Positions 25,747 through 37,541 of a DNA stretch of 64,000 nucleotides are shown here, one piece after another. Source of the DNA: Moringa oleifera (lineage: Eukaryota; Streptophyta; Magnoliopsida; Brassicales; Moringaceae). The DNA lies in the NCBI GenBank assembly GCA_021397835.1, contig JAJFZO010000659.1:124001-188000 (forward strand). Direction: 5' to 3'. The notes under the pieces are model-generated. The model worked only from the letters and a program-made list of their open reading frames with translations. It made no database searches and was not told where the DNA came from. A program made the position numbers and the translations under genes. Position 1 is the stretch's first letter. Every line of letters begins with the position of its first letter.

Positions 25747-25911
25747 ACAATGTCAGAAGCTCAGTTAAAAGGAAAGTCTCAACAGACAATTCTGCCTTCC
25801 ATTTAAACAGTTCCTACCAAATCTATTAATGTCCGACTTACTAACGGGTCGGGTTATGCTATGCCCCAAACTACCCGGCCCAAATTTGATTTGGGTAAAA
25901 GGTTTGCATGT
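25747..25911. promoter_or_regulatory. Upstream region of aldehyde oxidase
   Basis: Short region between the aldehyde oxidase leader and the MITE-like repeat. I see no clear TATA box. A CCCGGCCC-rich patch lies at 25870-25882. Confidence 0.25.
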
Positions 25912-26422
25912 TAGGAATGATAACGGGTCGAGTACCCGTTCATTTAAAAAAATTTAAATTCGAACCCGATTAAAACCTATATATCAGAATTCATTTTAAA
26001 ATTAATGTAAAACATTAATTTTAATATCTGAATCAATCCCAAATTTATTTATAATTATTTTTATATTATTCAAATTCATTTAAACTTGTTTATTTTATTT
26101 ATATATATTTTATAAATTTTAATAAAATAATTTTTATTAATTAAATAAAAATTAAAATTTAATAATAAAATTTAAAATTTTAATAAAATAAAATTTGAAT
26201 TAAAAGTTGAATATAATTAAATTTTAAATAAAAAATTTAACAATTAATATAATTATGTAAACAAATTCAAATAATGAGCATCAAAAATTAAAATTGAAAT
26301 TCGATTCAAATTTCATTTAGGAATTAAATTTTAAATTTTAACCCATTCAAATCTGATTAAGTATTTTATTAAAATTTGATCGGATCTAATACTTGCATAA
26401 AGTCGATCGGTTGCCATCTCTA
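25912..26422. mobile_element. Possible hAT-type MITE (about 511 bp)
   Basis: The left end TAGGAATGATAACGGGTCGAG (25912-25932) and the complement of the right end (26402-26422, TAGAGATGGCAACCGATCGAC) match at 15 of 21 positions. This resembles the recurrent plant non-autonomous repeat terminus TAGGGATGGCAACGGGT. The interior is very AT-rich, non-coding and partly self-complementary in composition. A convincing 8-bp target duplication is not visible. It lies some 215 bp upstream of the aldehyde oxidase start codon. Confidence 0.45.
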
Positions 26423-29400
26423 CTTGTATACTTTTAGTGGTTCTTTTTGGGCATTGGGTTGGGAGCTAAATTCTTCAAAATCAATATTTTCTTAAGTTTG
26501 TTATACGATTAATTAGTTTTATAACATATGAGAACGTGGGATGGTTATATCTTTTTATCGTTTTCAAAGAAGTGGAATTATTGAAGTAAGTATTTGATTT
26601 TTTCTCTTACTTGATAAGCTAGCATTTATATTTTATAATGTTAAAAAAATGTTAGTCGGCTTTTTTTTTCAATTGAATTATTAAGATATTTCATTAAATT
26701 TCTTGAAAATAAATTTTTAAAAATGTAAGCAAACAAATAAATTCGACTTTTCATTCTTGTCTCGTCCTTATTATGACTTAAATTCTTGCTTTGCGGTTGA
26801 TAGTGACAAAATACCAAACTTCTTATGATACAATAAATGTTTCAAGCTCTTGTAAAAAGGGTGAGTTGGTATCCAACTTTCTTAAAAACAATTCAAAGTG
26901 TCATATGTCAATTTTTTCATGATAAAATAAACTAATGTTATGTTGTAATTTTTTTTTTAAGAAAAAAGAGTATAATTCAATTTTTTTAAAATATTTATGC
27001 GTAATAATTTAAATATAATTAATAATAAATAAACCCAATAGATAAAATAAGAGATGGTTGGTCTTCCTTTTGGTAAATGCATAAAATGATTCATATACAC
27101 AAAAGAATATTAATTAATAATCAATCCAATACATCGAGTTAACCTCACGACGATGTGTAATTGTCCTAAAGGATTTTTTTAGTATGTTTTTTATTATTTT
27201 TTGTTTTTGTTGGTATCTTTCCTTGAGGGTGTGCTACAATTGCAAGGCATCTTGTCTTGGATGCAATACGGCGTGTAGGTTCAATTGTGACAATAATGTT
27301 TCCCACTCACTTTCTAGAATATTAGGATATATGTATTATTATTTTTTTTTTTGAAAAAAGAAAGCATGTTTTGTGCCTACTTTATTTAAATTTTAAATTT
27401 TTTGCTATGTAATGCAAATTATTAAATCTGTTATATCACTATATCAAAAGATGATTTATTAAGATATATGCGTTAATTGATTTAGATAATTTATAAAATT
27501 AAAATAATTGATTTAAAATTATTGAATTAATCAAATTAAAGTTTGATTAGGTTTATTATAAATTTTGTTTGCACTATACATTTTCTTGATTGGTTGCTTA
27601 GGATCTATACTTGTGATGTGATGAGATCAGGTTACTATTCGTAATTTCAAAATGACCCTAACAAAGAAAGGTAAAAATTCAATTCATATAAAATCATTAA
27701 AACGCTCAATCAAAAACAAGCTCAACAATGGCCATAACATGGAGATATTATGAATAGTAAGCTTTGAAGTTGAAAATTTTGTTTAATTATGATAGTAATC
27801 AAATCATTATAACTCTATAAACAAACTCTTATAAATTTACGATGGTTTTTTTAAAATAATCACAAAATCATGATGGTTTTAAAAAATTAATGTATAATTT
27901 TAATTTTTTTTAAATAAATACTTATAAAATAAAAATATAATTTAAATCAAAAAAAAAATTTGTACATGCAAAAGACTAAACACATCCTACCCATCATAAT
28001 GTTTTCCATTTTTAATAATTCTAGTATCACGCTACACTTTTTTTTTTTTTTTTTGCTTTGTAATTTTAGTAAAAATCACGAGTTAATTTCTTAAAAAAAC
28101 TAAATAAAAGTTAATCTAAAATGTATGAAATTAGTTTTCCTTAATAATTATTAGTCAATCCCTTTATTTTTGATAAATATCATCTGAAGATAGGGATTGA
28201 AGGAGACCGATCTGCTAAAAGAAGAAAGGTTACTGACATTTTTTTATTGGGTTGGAAAAAGGACCGACAAGATCAGTCATGAAGGCATCTTTTTGCCTTA
28301 ATAGTGCTCAAAGAATTATGGTGGGTAGATATGCTCCCTTTGTCTCCTTTGAAATTAGAGATGAAAGTAGGAAAAAAGGGAGGATTATTAAAATTATTTA
28401 TTTTTATTATTTAGATTACAATACATCATTAATTAATAATTATATAAGTTTAACAATAATTGTATTCACATGAAATTTATTTTATTAAGATAGAGATTAA
28501 TTTTTTAAAAAATAAATATGAATATTATAAAATATTATTCAAAAATTTGAATTATATTTTCTCTTTTCAAACGCACATTTAGTTTTTAAAAAATTGAATA
28601 AATATTAAATTATTAACTTCGATCAAGTTAAACATCTTGTCTTTTGAATTTAAATGACGTTAGTGTAAATTGGAGAATTCTCAAGGGTAAAGTAGAAATT
28701 TTGAAAACAATACCTTTCTCTAAATTAGTTTTTCCCTTTTGCAAATCCAAACTCTTTGTTCTTGAAGACAAACACAAAATGATGGTTGTTTTACTCAATT
28801 AATTGCTTAGGTATGTTATATAAAAGATTAAAAGCTTAATATTTTGATATTTTATCCTCGAAGTTTTATATTTTGATCTTTGATTTTATTGAAAGTTACT
28901 TTTTACTTGTTTCTCTTTTTAAAACCAACTTGCTCTCTTTAAAAGTAATTAGTCTACCCAAATTTTAGATAATTTAATATTTTTCTATTCAATCTTGTTT
29001 CTATCATCTAAATTTAGTTTTAACACTCTTTACCTCTTTAATTTATGATTTTTTCTCTCTAAAACCTTCATCTTTCTTTTGCTTCATGAACCCCAAGTCT
29101 TTCAATTTAGAAAAAAAAAATTGAATGAAAGAAAATGTCCTTCACTAATGATGTTATTTTAAGTCTAAGGTTTAATTTGATTTAAATTGATTAATTAAGG
29201 CTTGTTTTGAAATTTTTCAAAATTTAGAGCGTGTTTGAAAAGAGAGGGTATACTTTAGGGTTTCAAATACCATTTTTCTTAAATACAATATGATATAACA
29301 TTCCCTCAAACTCATGATGTAATTACAAAAGTATTGAGATTTAATCAAATAGAAAACAAAAAATGTGAAATCAAGTATGACTTGGTAAACCAATTAGTTA

Positions 29401-29480
29401 TCTCTATAGAGAAAAGATAAAAGGTTAGTGTGAGTGTGTTAATTTGATAGTGATACTAGTGATATGAAAGTCAAACTTAA
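26423..29480. other. AT-rich intergenic stretch without recognised genes
   Basis: Both strands were read. There are only short open frames; the longest (73 codons, 28252-28473) has no recognisable protein. Several homopolymer A/T runs are present. Nothing supportable as a gene. Confidence 0.5.
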
Positions 29481-30960
29481 TATGTTTGGTTGGCTTAGAG
29501 ATTATTAAATTTCACGAATTATGAATTATATTTTATTATCACTGTCACATGGTTTCAACTGGAGAAACCCTTTGGCTTGAAAAAGAAAATGAATTCGAGA
29601 ATCGTTTATGCTCGGGGAAGGATTAACACCCCCGAGATGCCCATAATTGATATAAATTTAAATTATTCTATTTTTCAATAAAAAAAAACTTTATGCAAAT
29701 GAGGGGTATTTCAAGGAAAAGCACAAGAAAACTTTACACTTGCTCTATCCCTTGTGCTAGTGAAAATTTTTAAAAGAAAAAGAAGGAATTTCACTTTTGT
29801 TCCATTCATTTTTTTCTCAAAACAAGGGCAATGATATGTATGCAAGAAAACATTTATGATTTTCCTATTTTATCTTGCTATTCCTCATAAGAACTACTGT
29901 TCCCTTGTTGAACTAAAGGGTTATTCCCTTTGTCAACCAACTTTAAGGATGACCATTTCCTCTTCATATTTTAAGCACTAAGTAATTTAAGTTCAGCTTT
30001 AAACTAAATCAATATGATTATGCACATAACTTAATTCATAAAAGACTACATTTCAACAACTTTTCACGAGAATTTTATTCAAAGTCAATTAACAATAAAA
30101 TATATCAGAAAATAAATAAAAGAGAGAGGAAGAGCTTGAGAATGCCTCTTACAGCTCACTTTTACAAAAGGATTCGCAACGCTACTTTGACCAATCTACT
30201 AGCTACAATCACGAGCTTCCTTGCTATCACTTGAATATAAAGGATTTCTTTCTAATTTGAAAAGATAATTTTAAGAGAGAAAAGGAACTACATAGAATTT
30301 TTTTCCCTAATTATCTAAACTAGAACCACTCAAATTCCTTTGATTTTTTTGAATGCTTGCTGAGTGATTTGCCTTGAAAATGCGACCTTATTAATAGGAA
30401 AAAAATTAGATGTAATTTAATCTTCCCTGATGCACTACGATGATCTATGCATCATAGGCTCTACCATGGTCTTCTTAGGTCTAGTATTCTTCTCATGAGC
30501 TCCTCCTCTTCATGGGCCATTCCTTAAAAGGTCTTCCTTAGCTGCTTTTCACACTGCCCATAGGTTATTCCTCATAAACTCAATGCTTGTAAGATGTTTT
30601 CTACTTGAGATCTTTTTTTTTTTTTTGTGGATCTACCTTTGAAAATAACACCGATATGGTATTCCTTACATGAACAACTCATGGGTTCTTCCTTTAGGAT
30701 CTAATCCCCATAAGATATTCATTTTAAATGATTCTTGATTTTAGATCCTGGTTCTTTAAACGTCATGTAGCTTTTCCTAGATCAATTAATAATGATTTAA
30801 TCCTTGAATCTTTTAAATCTTCATTGAATTTGGGTTCTTTTTGTTGAATATTCTGTTGTTCTTTTAGGTATTCTTTGGTTCTTACAATCATTCTTTAGAT
30901 TTATGTCACAAAGTACTTGCTATGTCATCGAGTCTTCTTATATTCGCATTACTGCTTTTG
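29481..30960. repeat. LTR-like repetitive block, unassigned
   Basis: The segment GGAAGGATTAACACCCCCGA near 29618-29637, the TTATGCTCGGGG context and a later GC-richer stretch look like retrotransposon LTR or untranslated sequence. I found no partner copy in the window and no coding domain. The assignment is weak. Confidence 0.3.
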
Positions 30961-30979
30961 AGATACTTGGTAACCCACC

Positions 30980-31740
30980 CCCATTATCGGGTATTCTTTT
31001 AATGAGTCTTCAGATCTATTTTACTTATGTCAGGTGAACTGGAAATTTATCTCATCTGACATGGCTAACTCCCACTTGATTGATTCATCACCCTACAAAA
31101 CTTCATCAAAACTCTCTAGTTTACCCCTATCAATCAACAAGATGTAGTTAAGAAATGGTGAAAATCTTTATGGTGGTCTCACAGTCTTGGAAGATCTTCT
31201 TACTTCTGTCATAGGAGTGGTTGGATTTACCTTTAGAGCCATACTTTCCTGATTTTGCTCAACAATGTCATGTTCAACTTCTTGAGTATTTTATTGCAAC
31301 TAATTCACTAGAATATCTCTCAAGTGGATTACTTCAAGCCTTTTTACCTTGGAATTTATTACTTTTGAACTCTTGCATAAACTATCCTTATATAGAACTT
31401 GCTCATTGAAGATTATATCTCTGCTACTAATAATCTTCCTATTTTGGCTATCCCAAAAACGATAACCAAACTCATTGTCACTATATCTAATGAAAAAAAC
31501 ATTATTTTTGATTTAGGATCAAGTGTACCTCTAGCAGCAGCATCATATATGATAGGCAACCAAATATTCTTAGAAAAGATAGGTTCACCTTTTTATTACT
31601 TTAAACCTCCTCAGGTATTCTGCAATCCAAAGGAACTGAAGGACCTCTGTTGATCAAATAGGCTGCAGTGTTAACTACATATGCCCAAAATATCTTGGGC
31701 AACCATGCATGCATCTTCTCTTGTTCTTTTATCATTTTTT
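30980..31740 (-). pseudogene. Ty1/copia pol fragment (integrase C-terminal part to RT start)
   Basis: On the minus strand, from 31740 leftwards: WLPKIFWAYVVNTAAYLINR (integrase core end), then a frame change, FLRIFGCLSYM, FFIRYSDNEFGYRFWD, NRKIIRSRDIIFNEQVLYKD (the conserved linker before reverse transcriptase), RRSSKTVRPP and IKWELAMSDEI (start of reverse transcriptase). Several stops and frameshifts interrupt it, and both ends are truncated. This is a different copia lineage from the one at 3.6-7.9 kb. Confidence 0.75.
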
Positions 31741-31749
31741 AGCATCTAT

Positions 31750-33130
31750 TTTTGATAAATTGGGGACAACGTATGATTTAGGTGTGGGGAAGAGTCTTTA
31801 ACATGCTATCTGTTTTTATTTTTTATTTTTGTCATTTTTTAAAAAATGTTAAAAATCTAAGAAAATTTTGCTCTAAAAGGTATTTGATTCGTGTTTGTGA
31901 TTTCTCTCTTCTTAGTTCTAGATCCTTCCAATACTTATACTAAAAAAAAAAAAAAAATCTTTATATGTGCAAAATTAAATTTAAATTCTCATTTACTGTA
32001 CTATAATTAATGGCTTTTTATGATATATTGAATTAAAAATTATATGAGATCTCATACATATAATCCTTTTTGGTGAGTTTTGGGCCAATGAGCATATATT
32101 ACATTATGCTCAATTTTCTTCTTTGTGTGTGTCATACATAGTTGATTTTTTTAAATTTGCTTTGTTATACATGTCACATCATTCCTTTGAAGGATTATAT
32201 GCATTGAATCAATAAGGGTATTTAGGTCAAAACAATTTTCTTTGACATCTTTAGCCTTCTTTAAAAAGCCTACCATATTCATATACCTCTAGAGAGCCAA
32301 CTTTGATACTTAGCATTTTCTTTGGAATTTAACCATGATACAAGCCATAATAAACCATTCTTTTGATTTCTTTTGAACCCTGAATTGAAAGATTATATGA
32401 GCTTATTCACATGAAGCTTTCACTTATCTTAGGCAAGATTGCTAAATATTAAGAATTAATGATCCAAGTTTTATTAAAAATAAGAAAAAAAAATCTAAGA
32501 AGGATTGAAGAAAAAGAAAAGAATTTTTTTTTAAAAAGGAGAATAAAAAAAAACATGAGAATGATTAAGAAAAAAAATGGTATAAATTCTCATTATTTGG
32601 ATTTGTGCGATGTGATTAAAGCAATCTTTTGATGCTACTTCATAAAGTTTTATGCAAAAAAAAAAAAAAAAATTTGTATGATTCTTTCAATTTCACTAAC
32701 TCAAAATCCCTTTATCATACTTTACCTAAACTCCATTACCATCCGTTTTAAAACCTTTAGTTTCTTGCATTTTAATTCATTTATTGGTAAAGGAGATATA
32801 ATATATAAGCAAGTCTATAGTAAAAGTTTTTTATGCATTAACTTGAGAGCTTATTGAAATATTTCCCAAAACATTTCGAATGAATGAGTGAATCTAATAA
32901 GAGAGTGTTAGATTTTTTGCATTTTAAGTTCAATAAAATCGGTAAGGTGATTACTGATCATCTATGTTATTTATGAGAATTCTTTTATGATCTTATGTTT
33001 TAATGCATAAAAAAAATATTATTTTGGATGAGCAAATGAAGAAGAAGGAAGGAAGATGAGGTGAGATGATGAGTTTGAATTATTATATACTTGAGGATAA
33101 GCATTATTTAAGTGTGAAAAAATTTAATAG
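31750..33130 (+). repeat. Possible Ty3-type retroelement tail (polypurine-tract-like boxes)
   Basis: Two plus-strand boxes, GGGGACAACGTATGATTTAG at 31763-31782 and CTTGAGGATAAGCATTATTT at 33091-33110 (followed by AAGTGTGAAAAAATTTAATA), resemble the polypurine-tract context that precedes the 3' LTR in plant Ty3-type elements. No pol domain is present between them. The assignment relies on memory of the motif and is tentative. Confidence 0.3.
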
Positions 33131-33156
33131 AATGCATAATAGTCATATATATTGTT

Positions 33157-33187
<31 letters not shown>

Positions 33188-33200
33188 TAATAATAATAAA
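33157..33200. repeat. (AAT)n microsatellite
   Basis: Run of TAA/AAT units with one interruption (AAAAATAA). Confidence 0.9.
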
Positions 33201-34067
33201 AGACACACAAACAAAAATAATAAATGTTAGCAATGATCACATGTAGAAAATTGCACAAATATTTTTAATCAACACATACATGAACTTGCACACATTATTA
33301 ACAAATTTATGGATCACATGATAGTAACATTGTTTTAGTCACTAATCACGTCACGTTCTTAGCATATGATTCAACTCGCCATATGTTGTATACTTAATTT
33401 TTTTAATTTGGTGAGTTAATACGAAAGTTAGACAATGTACAACATCAATTTTATTGAAAAAAGATAAACCCATATTAAAAATTATCCATAAATAACAAAT
33501 TTTTAAAATTTTCAATCCAAATAAAAACAAACATTTGCCATCCTCCCAATATTTAAATGTATAATCGCATATATTAAACAAAAATTTTAAAAAAAAAACC
33601 TCAAAATCTCAATGTGTAGAATTCGCATTGATTGAATTTGTTTGAATGCAGTGAAAAAACTAAACATGTTCAAAAAAATAATATAAAATTAAGACTGTCA
33701 TGTTTGATTCTCCACCAAAAAACATAATGATTGTTGAGACTATCAGACATTAATTTTTCACAACCACATATCGAGACAATAACATGATCAACATAATTAT
33801 TGATACTCACTCTCAATTCATGTTGACAAATATTATTATCAGCGTAACTGATTGTTGATTGAAGTGGTGACCAAAAGTAATTTTAGAACAACAATGCTTT
33901 TTGATATTTACGGTTTACTGGTGAGTGAAGTGAGAGTCCCTACCTAAAAAACGTTTGTTAAGAGCTAGGGGTCTTCCCCATCAAATGACTCGAATGCCCC
34001 TCATTTATTTAAAAATTCAAAAATAACCTTACATTCTTTTTAATTTTATTAAGAATTACTGATGGCA
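33201..34067. other. AT-rich intergenic DNA, nothing recognised
   Basis: A 76-codon minus-strand open frame at 33351-33581 shows no recognisable motif. No RNA gene or repeat border was identified. Confidence 0.45.
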
Positions 34068-34186
34068 AGAATCAATTTGGACAAAGTCGATATTTCATAT
34101 GCAAAATTGATTTCATTAAAATTGCAAAATTTTAAATGAGAAACACTAAAATATATGATTTTTTATGTTTATTTTATTTTATATTA

Positions 34187-34221
<35 letters not shown>

Positions 34222-35613
34222 TATCAGAAATACAACATTGACGAATTCTATTATTGAAATTTGATTAGTTTTTATATCAATAAATTTGATTCTATATTTC
34301 AACAATTAAATTTAAACAAAATCTATCGGATGGTTTAATTCAAAATTTATGTAACATTATCTAACTAAATTATTAAATGAATTGAGTTAAAATCCATCAA
34401 AACCTAGACGAATAACAGTAGATAAATAGCAAATAACAGAAATGAAATGGTTAGATGATAGAACAAATGCTAAAACAATACTGGAATTATATTGAAAATA
34501 AAACAAGAAAAACACTATATTGCAAACTTTAAAAATAAAGAAACAAAACATAAAACATAAACATAAATATGTTTGATAGTGCGTCGTTACAAGTTAACGA
34601 TCGCCACTATTAGTGTTTGACTGGATGAATACTTACAATCTATAGTCGGCTTAATTCCTTGCCTATCTTTGATAAGGTCAAGGGGACTACAAGAAGATTG
34701 TAAGATTCAAGTTTGAATCTTAAGTTATCTCTTGGAGATGTAATGTCTGTCCGAGAGCTAACTTCTGCCTGCTTTGGGTTGTAAGTTCTCCTTTTATAGT
34801 GAGGAGAGCTTCTTGATTGTTCCTTCCTTCTCTTGGTGGTGTCTTGTCACTTTTGGATGGGAATCTTTTCCCTTTTGAGGTGTCTTCGACTTTTGTTAGT
34901 GAAGGCTCCTTTTCTTTAGTGGGAATCTCCTTTTGGTAGTGGATTGTCTTGTCCGTCTTTGTTTCTTGGTTGAAGCCAACTCAGCTTTTCTTTTCCATAG
35001 GAAAAGTAGTGAGTGAAGGTTGGCCAGTCTTGTCTTCTTTTATGGCTTTGGATTCGTTCTTATCCATCGCCTTTGTCTGTTTTATCCCTGCAAGAAAAGT
35101 ATGTTAGAAAAATTTCTTTTTCTTCTTTCTTTTCTTCTTTTCTTTTCTGTTTCTTTTTTTTTTTTTATGGGCTCCGTCCAGTCCCCAGATTGGATAGTAC
35201 TGTTGCCTATCCCGGATTAGATAAGATGAGAGGTATTACTCTTGTCTATAGGATTTATTACAAGGTCAGCATAAGCACTATCTAATCCAGAATCAATTTG
35301 GACAAAGTCGATATTTCATATGCAAAATTAATTTTATTAAAATTGCAAAATTTTAAATGAGAAACACTAAAATATATGATTTTTTATGTTTATTTTATTT
35401 TATATTAATATATATATATATATATATATAAATTATCAGAAATACAACATTGACGAATTCTATTATTGAAATTTGATTAGTTTTTATATCAATAAATTTG
35501 ATTCTATATTTCAACAATTAAATTTAAACAAAATCTATCGGATGGTTTAATTCAAAATTTATGTAACATTATCTAACTAAATTATTAAATGAATTGAGTT
35601 AAAATCCATCAAA
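34068..35613. repeat. Long direct repeat (about 330 bp) flanking an 886-bp LTR-like block
   Basis: The copy at 34068-34402 and the copy at 35289-35613 are nearly identical: both run from AGAATCAATTTGGACAAAG to TTAAAATCCATCAAA. They differ mainly in the length of a TA run and a few bases. The repeat is AT-rich and non-coding, and does not begin TG or end CA, so it is not an obvious LTR pair. The block between (34403-35288) is of quite different composition: less AT-rich, with CCTTTTATAGTGAGGAGAGC near 34791 (TATA/R-like) and many TC runs, which resembles a solo LTR. Confidence 0.75.
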
Positions 35614-36754
35614 CCATGCCACAACCTAATCCACCTAGATCATCCTTACTCTCTAACTTGGAAGAATGAACAAATGTGTTTGAGATATGCAAAGTTGAAT
35701 AGAAGGGTTCAATTAATTTAAGAATCAAGCTAAGATTTATTTTTTCTAAACATATATGTGATGAAAGCAAATATGAATATGATCTTAATCTTAATTTAAT
35801 AAATAAATTTAACTTAAAATAAAAATAAATATTTTTAAATATTTCTTTCCAAGCAAGAAATCTGAACTTTTAATTTTAATCTAAGTTGGTATGTGGAGAT
35901 GCTCTAAGTGTTACTGAAGTGCCTAGAGAATAATATCAAATCTCTCAGCAGCAAACCAGGTCTGTAATCTGCTACAAGAGTCAACCTCCCACTAGATAGA
36001 TAATCAGATGGCTTGAACTCTAATATATCACCTGAACCTCCTAAACAGCATGAAAATGGCAAAGATTTAAATGGTAGGCAGCTTTGACAATAAGTTGCCT
36101 ACACAAATGGATATGCAGCTGCTTATTAATCATGTATTTACAGAAAATGTCAGATGTTTGAGTGCCACTTATCTTCAATATTATTTACATTTGAAGAGCA
36201 CTTTTATGTTTCAATGTACGATATGAGCTTCTAGACTTTAACTACCTTGAATCTAAAATTTCAAATTATACAAATAATAATCATAAAATAAGACATAATA
36301 ACAGAGTTACAAAAGCCTTCAAATAAATTTAAACGATTATCACACAAGACATGGGTTAAGAGCTTCCAAGCTTTAGGGTTCAGTTTCACCATAGAACACT
36401 AATATATTACACTGATTCTCCATAACACACCAGCCGTAGTTGCCTGCTTTACACATAACTATCTTACATTTTGCTTCATTTACTCTTCCATGATAGGTGT
36501 TACTGTCAAAGATATTACAGATACCTGCCAAGAGGTCACTCTGCTAACCTGTTTACTTCACACATCTTCCACTCTTCCGTGATGGTAGAAACCGCAGAAA
36601 GCAAAAATGCCAAACTGCCTTCTTAGATGTTGTTACTGAGACACGATGCCCAATCGAATGTTCTCCACTGGTAATAGCCTCTCGTATCACTGAACTTGCA
36701 TCAGTGAAAGGGACCCAAGTCAGCTGTTCTATCACCAGACACAATTTATTACCT
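35614..36754. other. Intergenic DNA and 3' flank of GCP6
   Basis: No gene seen. The last several hundred bases are probably GCP6 3' UTR; a minus-strand AATAAA (plus TTTATT, 36745-36750) lies immediately after the stop codon and is likely too close to be the poly(A) signal used. Confidence 0.4.
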
Positions 36755-37510
36755 TTAGACTACAAAGACATAGTGGCTCATCTCATTGCCAACATCTGAA
36801 TAATATTCATTGTAGTTCAGATATCCCCAGAAATGAGGAAGTGCAAACTCCCCATGTTTAGGTGATTTCAGATACAATAGATGCATTTCTTTCAGATTTT
36901 TGTCAAACTTTTGCTTTATGGCCATCACCTGCAAACCAAATTTAATTAGCAGGAGAATAGGTAATGGATTGCTACTTATTGTCATCAAAAGTTTGAGAAC
37001 TGAAATTCGTTTTTCTGCAGTCAAATAAAGAACACAAAGAAACAGGAATAAAGAACGCTACAAATGTTCTGCTCTTCCATGACACTGAAAACAGAAAGCA
37101 TAGCCTGCAGGAGAGAGGGATAAAGATGAAAAAATTACCTGAGACATATTGATTGTAGAAAGTTTACCCAGCAAATTCTCTTGACCATATCCCACATTCC
37201 ACATGCCTCCAATAACGGAAGACCGGAAGTCTAGTGCACATTGCAAAATGCTTTCAATAATACTGGCTATTACCCGTGTTTCATCAGACAGGAAACATCT
37301 GTGAAGCATAAAATAACTGCTAAGTAAAACTTCAGGTTATATAACAAAGGATACCAGACAAGAGTGTGCATAAGTGCGTGTTATGTAATCTGTACAAGTA
37401 AATTTAAACATAATTTAACATCCAAGTAAAAGATTAGAAAACCTGGAGGGAAAAGGGTCTTAGCAACTAAACAAGGTGTTCAGCAGGGAGAATAAGTTAA
37501 TCCTTTCTTC

Positions 37511-37541
<31 letters not shown>

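Noticed and set aside
35013..35285. 90-codon plus-strand open frame with Ser/Phe runs
   Set aside because: Produced by a TTC/TTT-rich tract in the LTR-like block; no protein similarity recognised.
34068..35613. Interpretation of the 330-bp direct repeats as LTRs of a TRIM
   Set aside because: The repeats do not start TG or end CA, no primer-binding site follows the left copy and no polypurine tract precedes the right copy.
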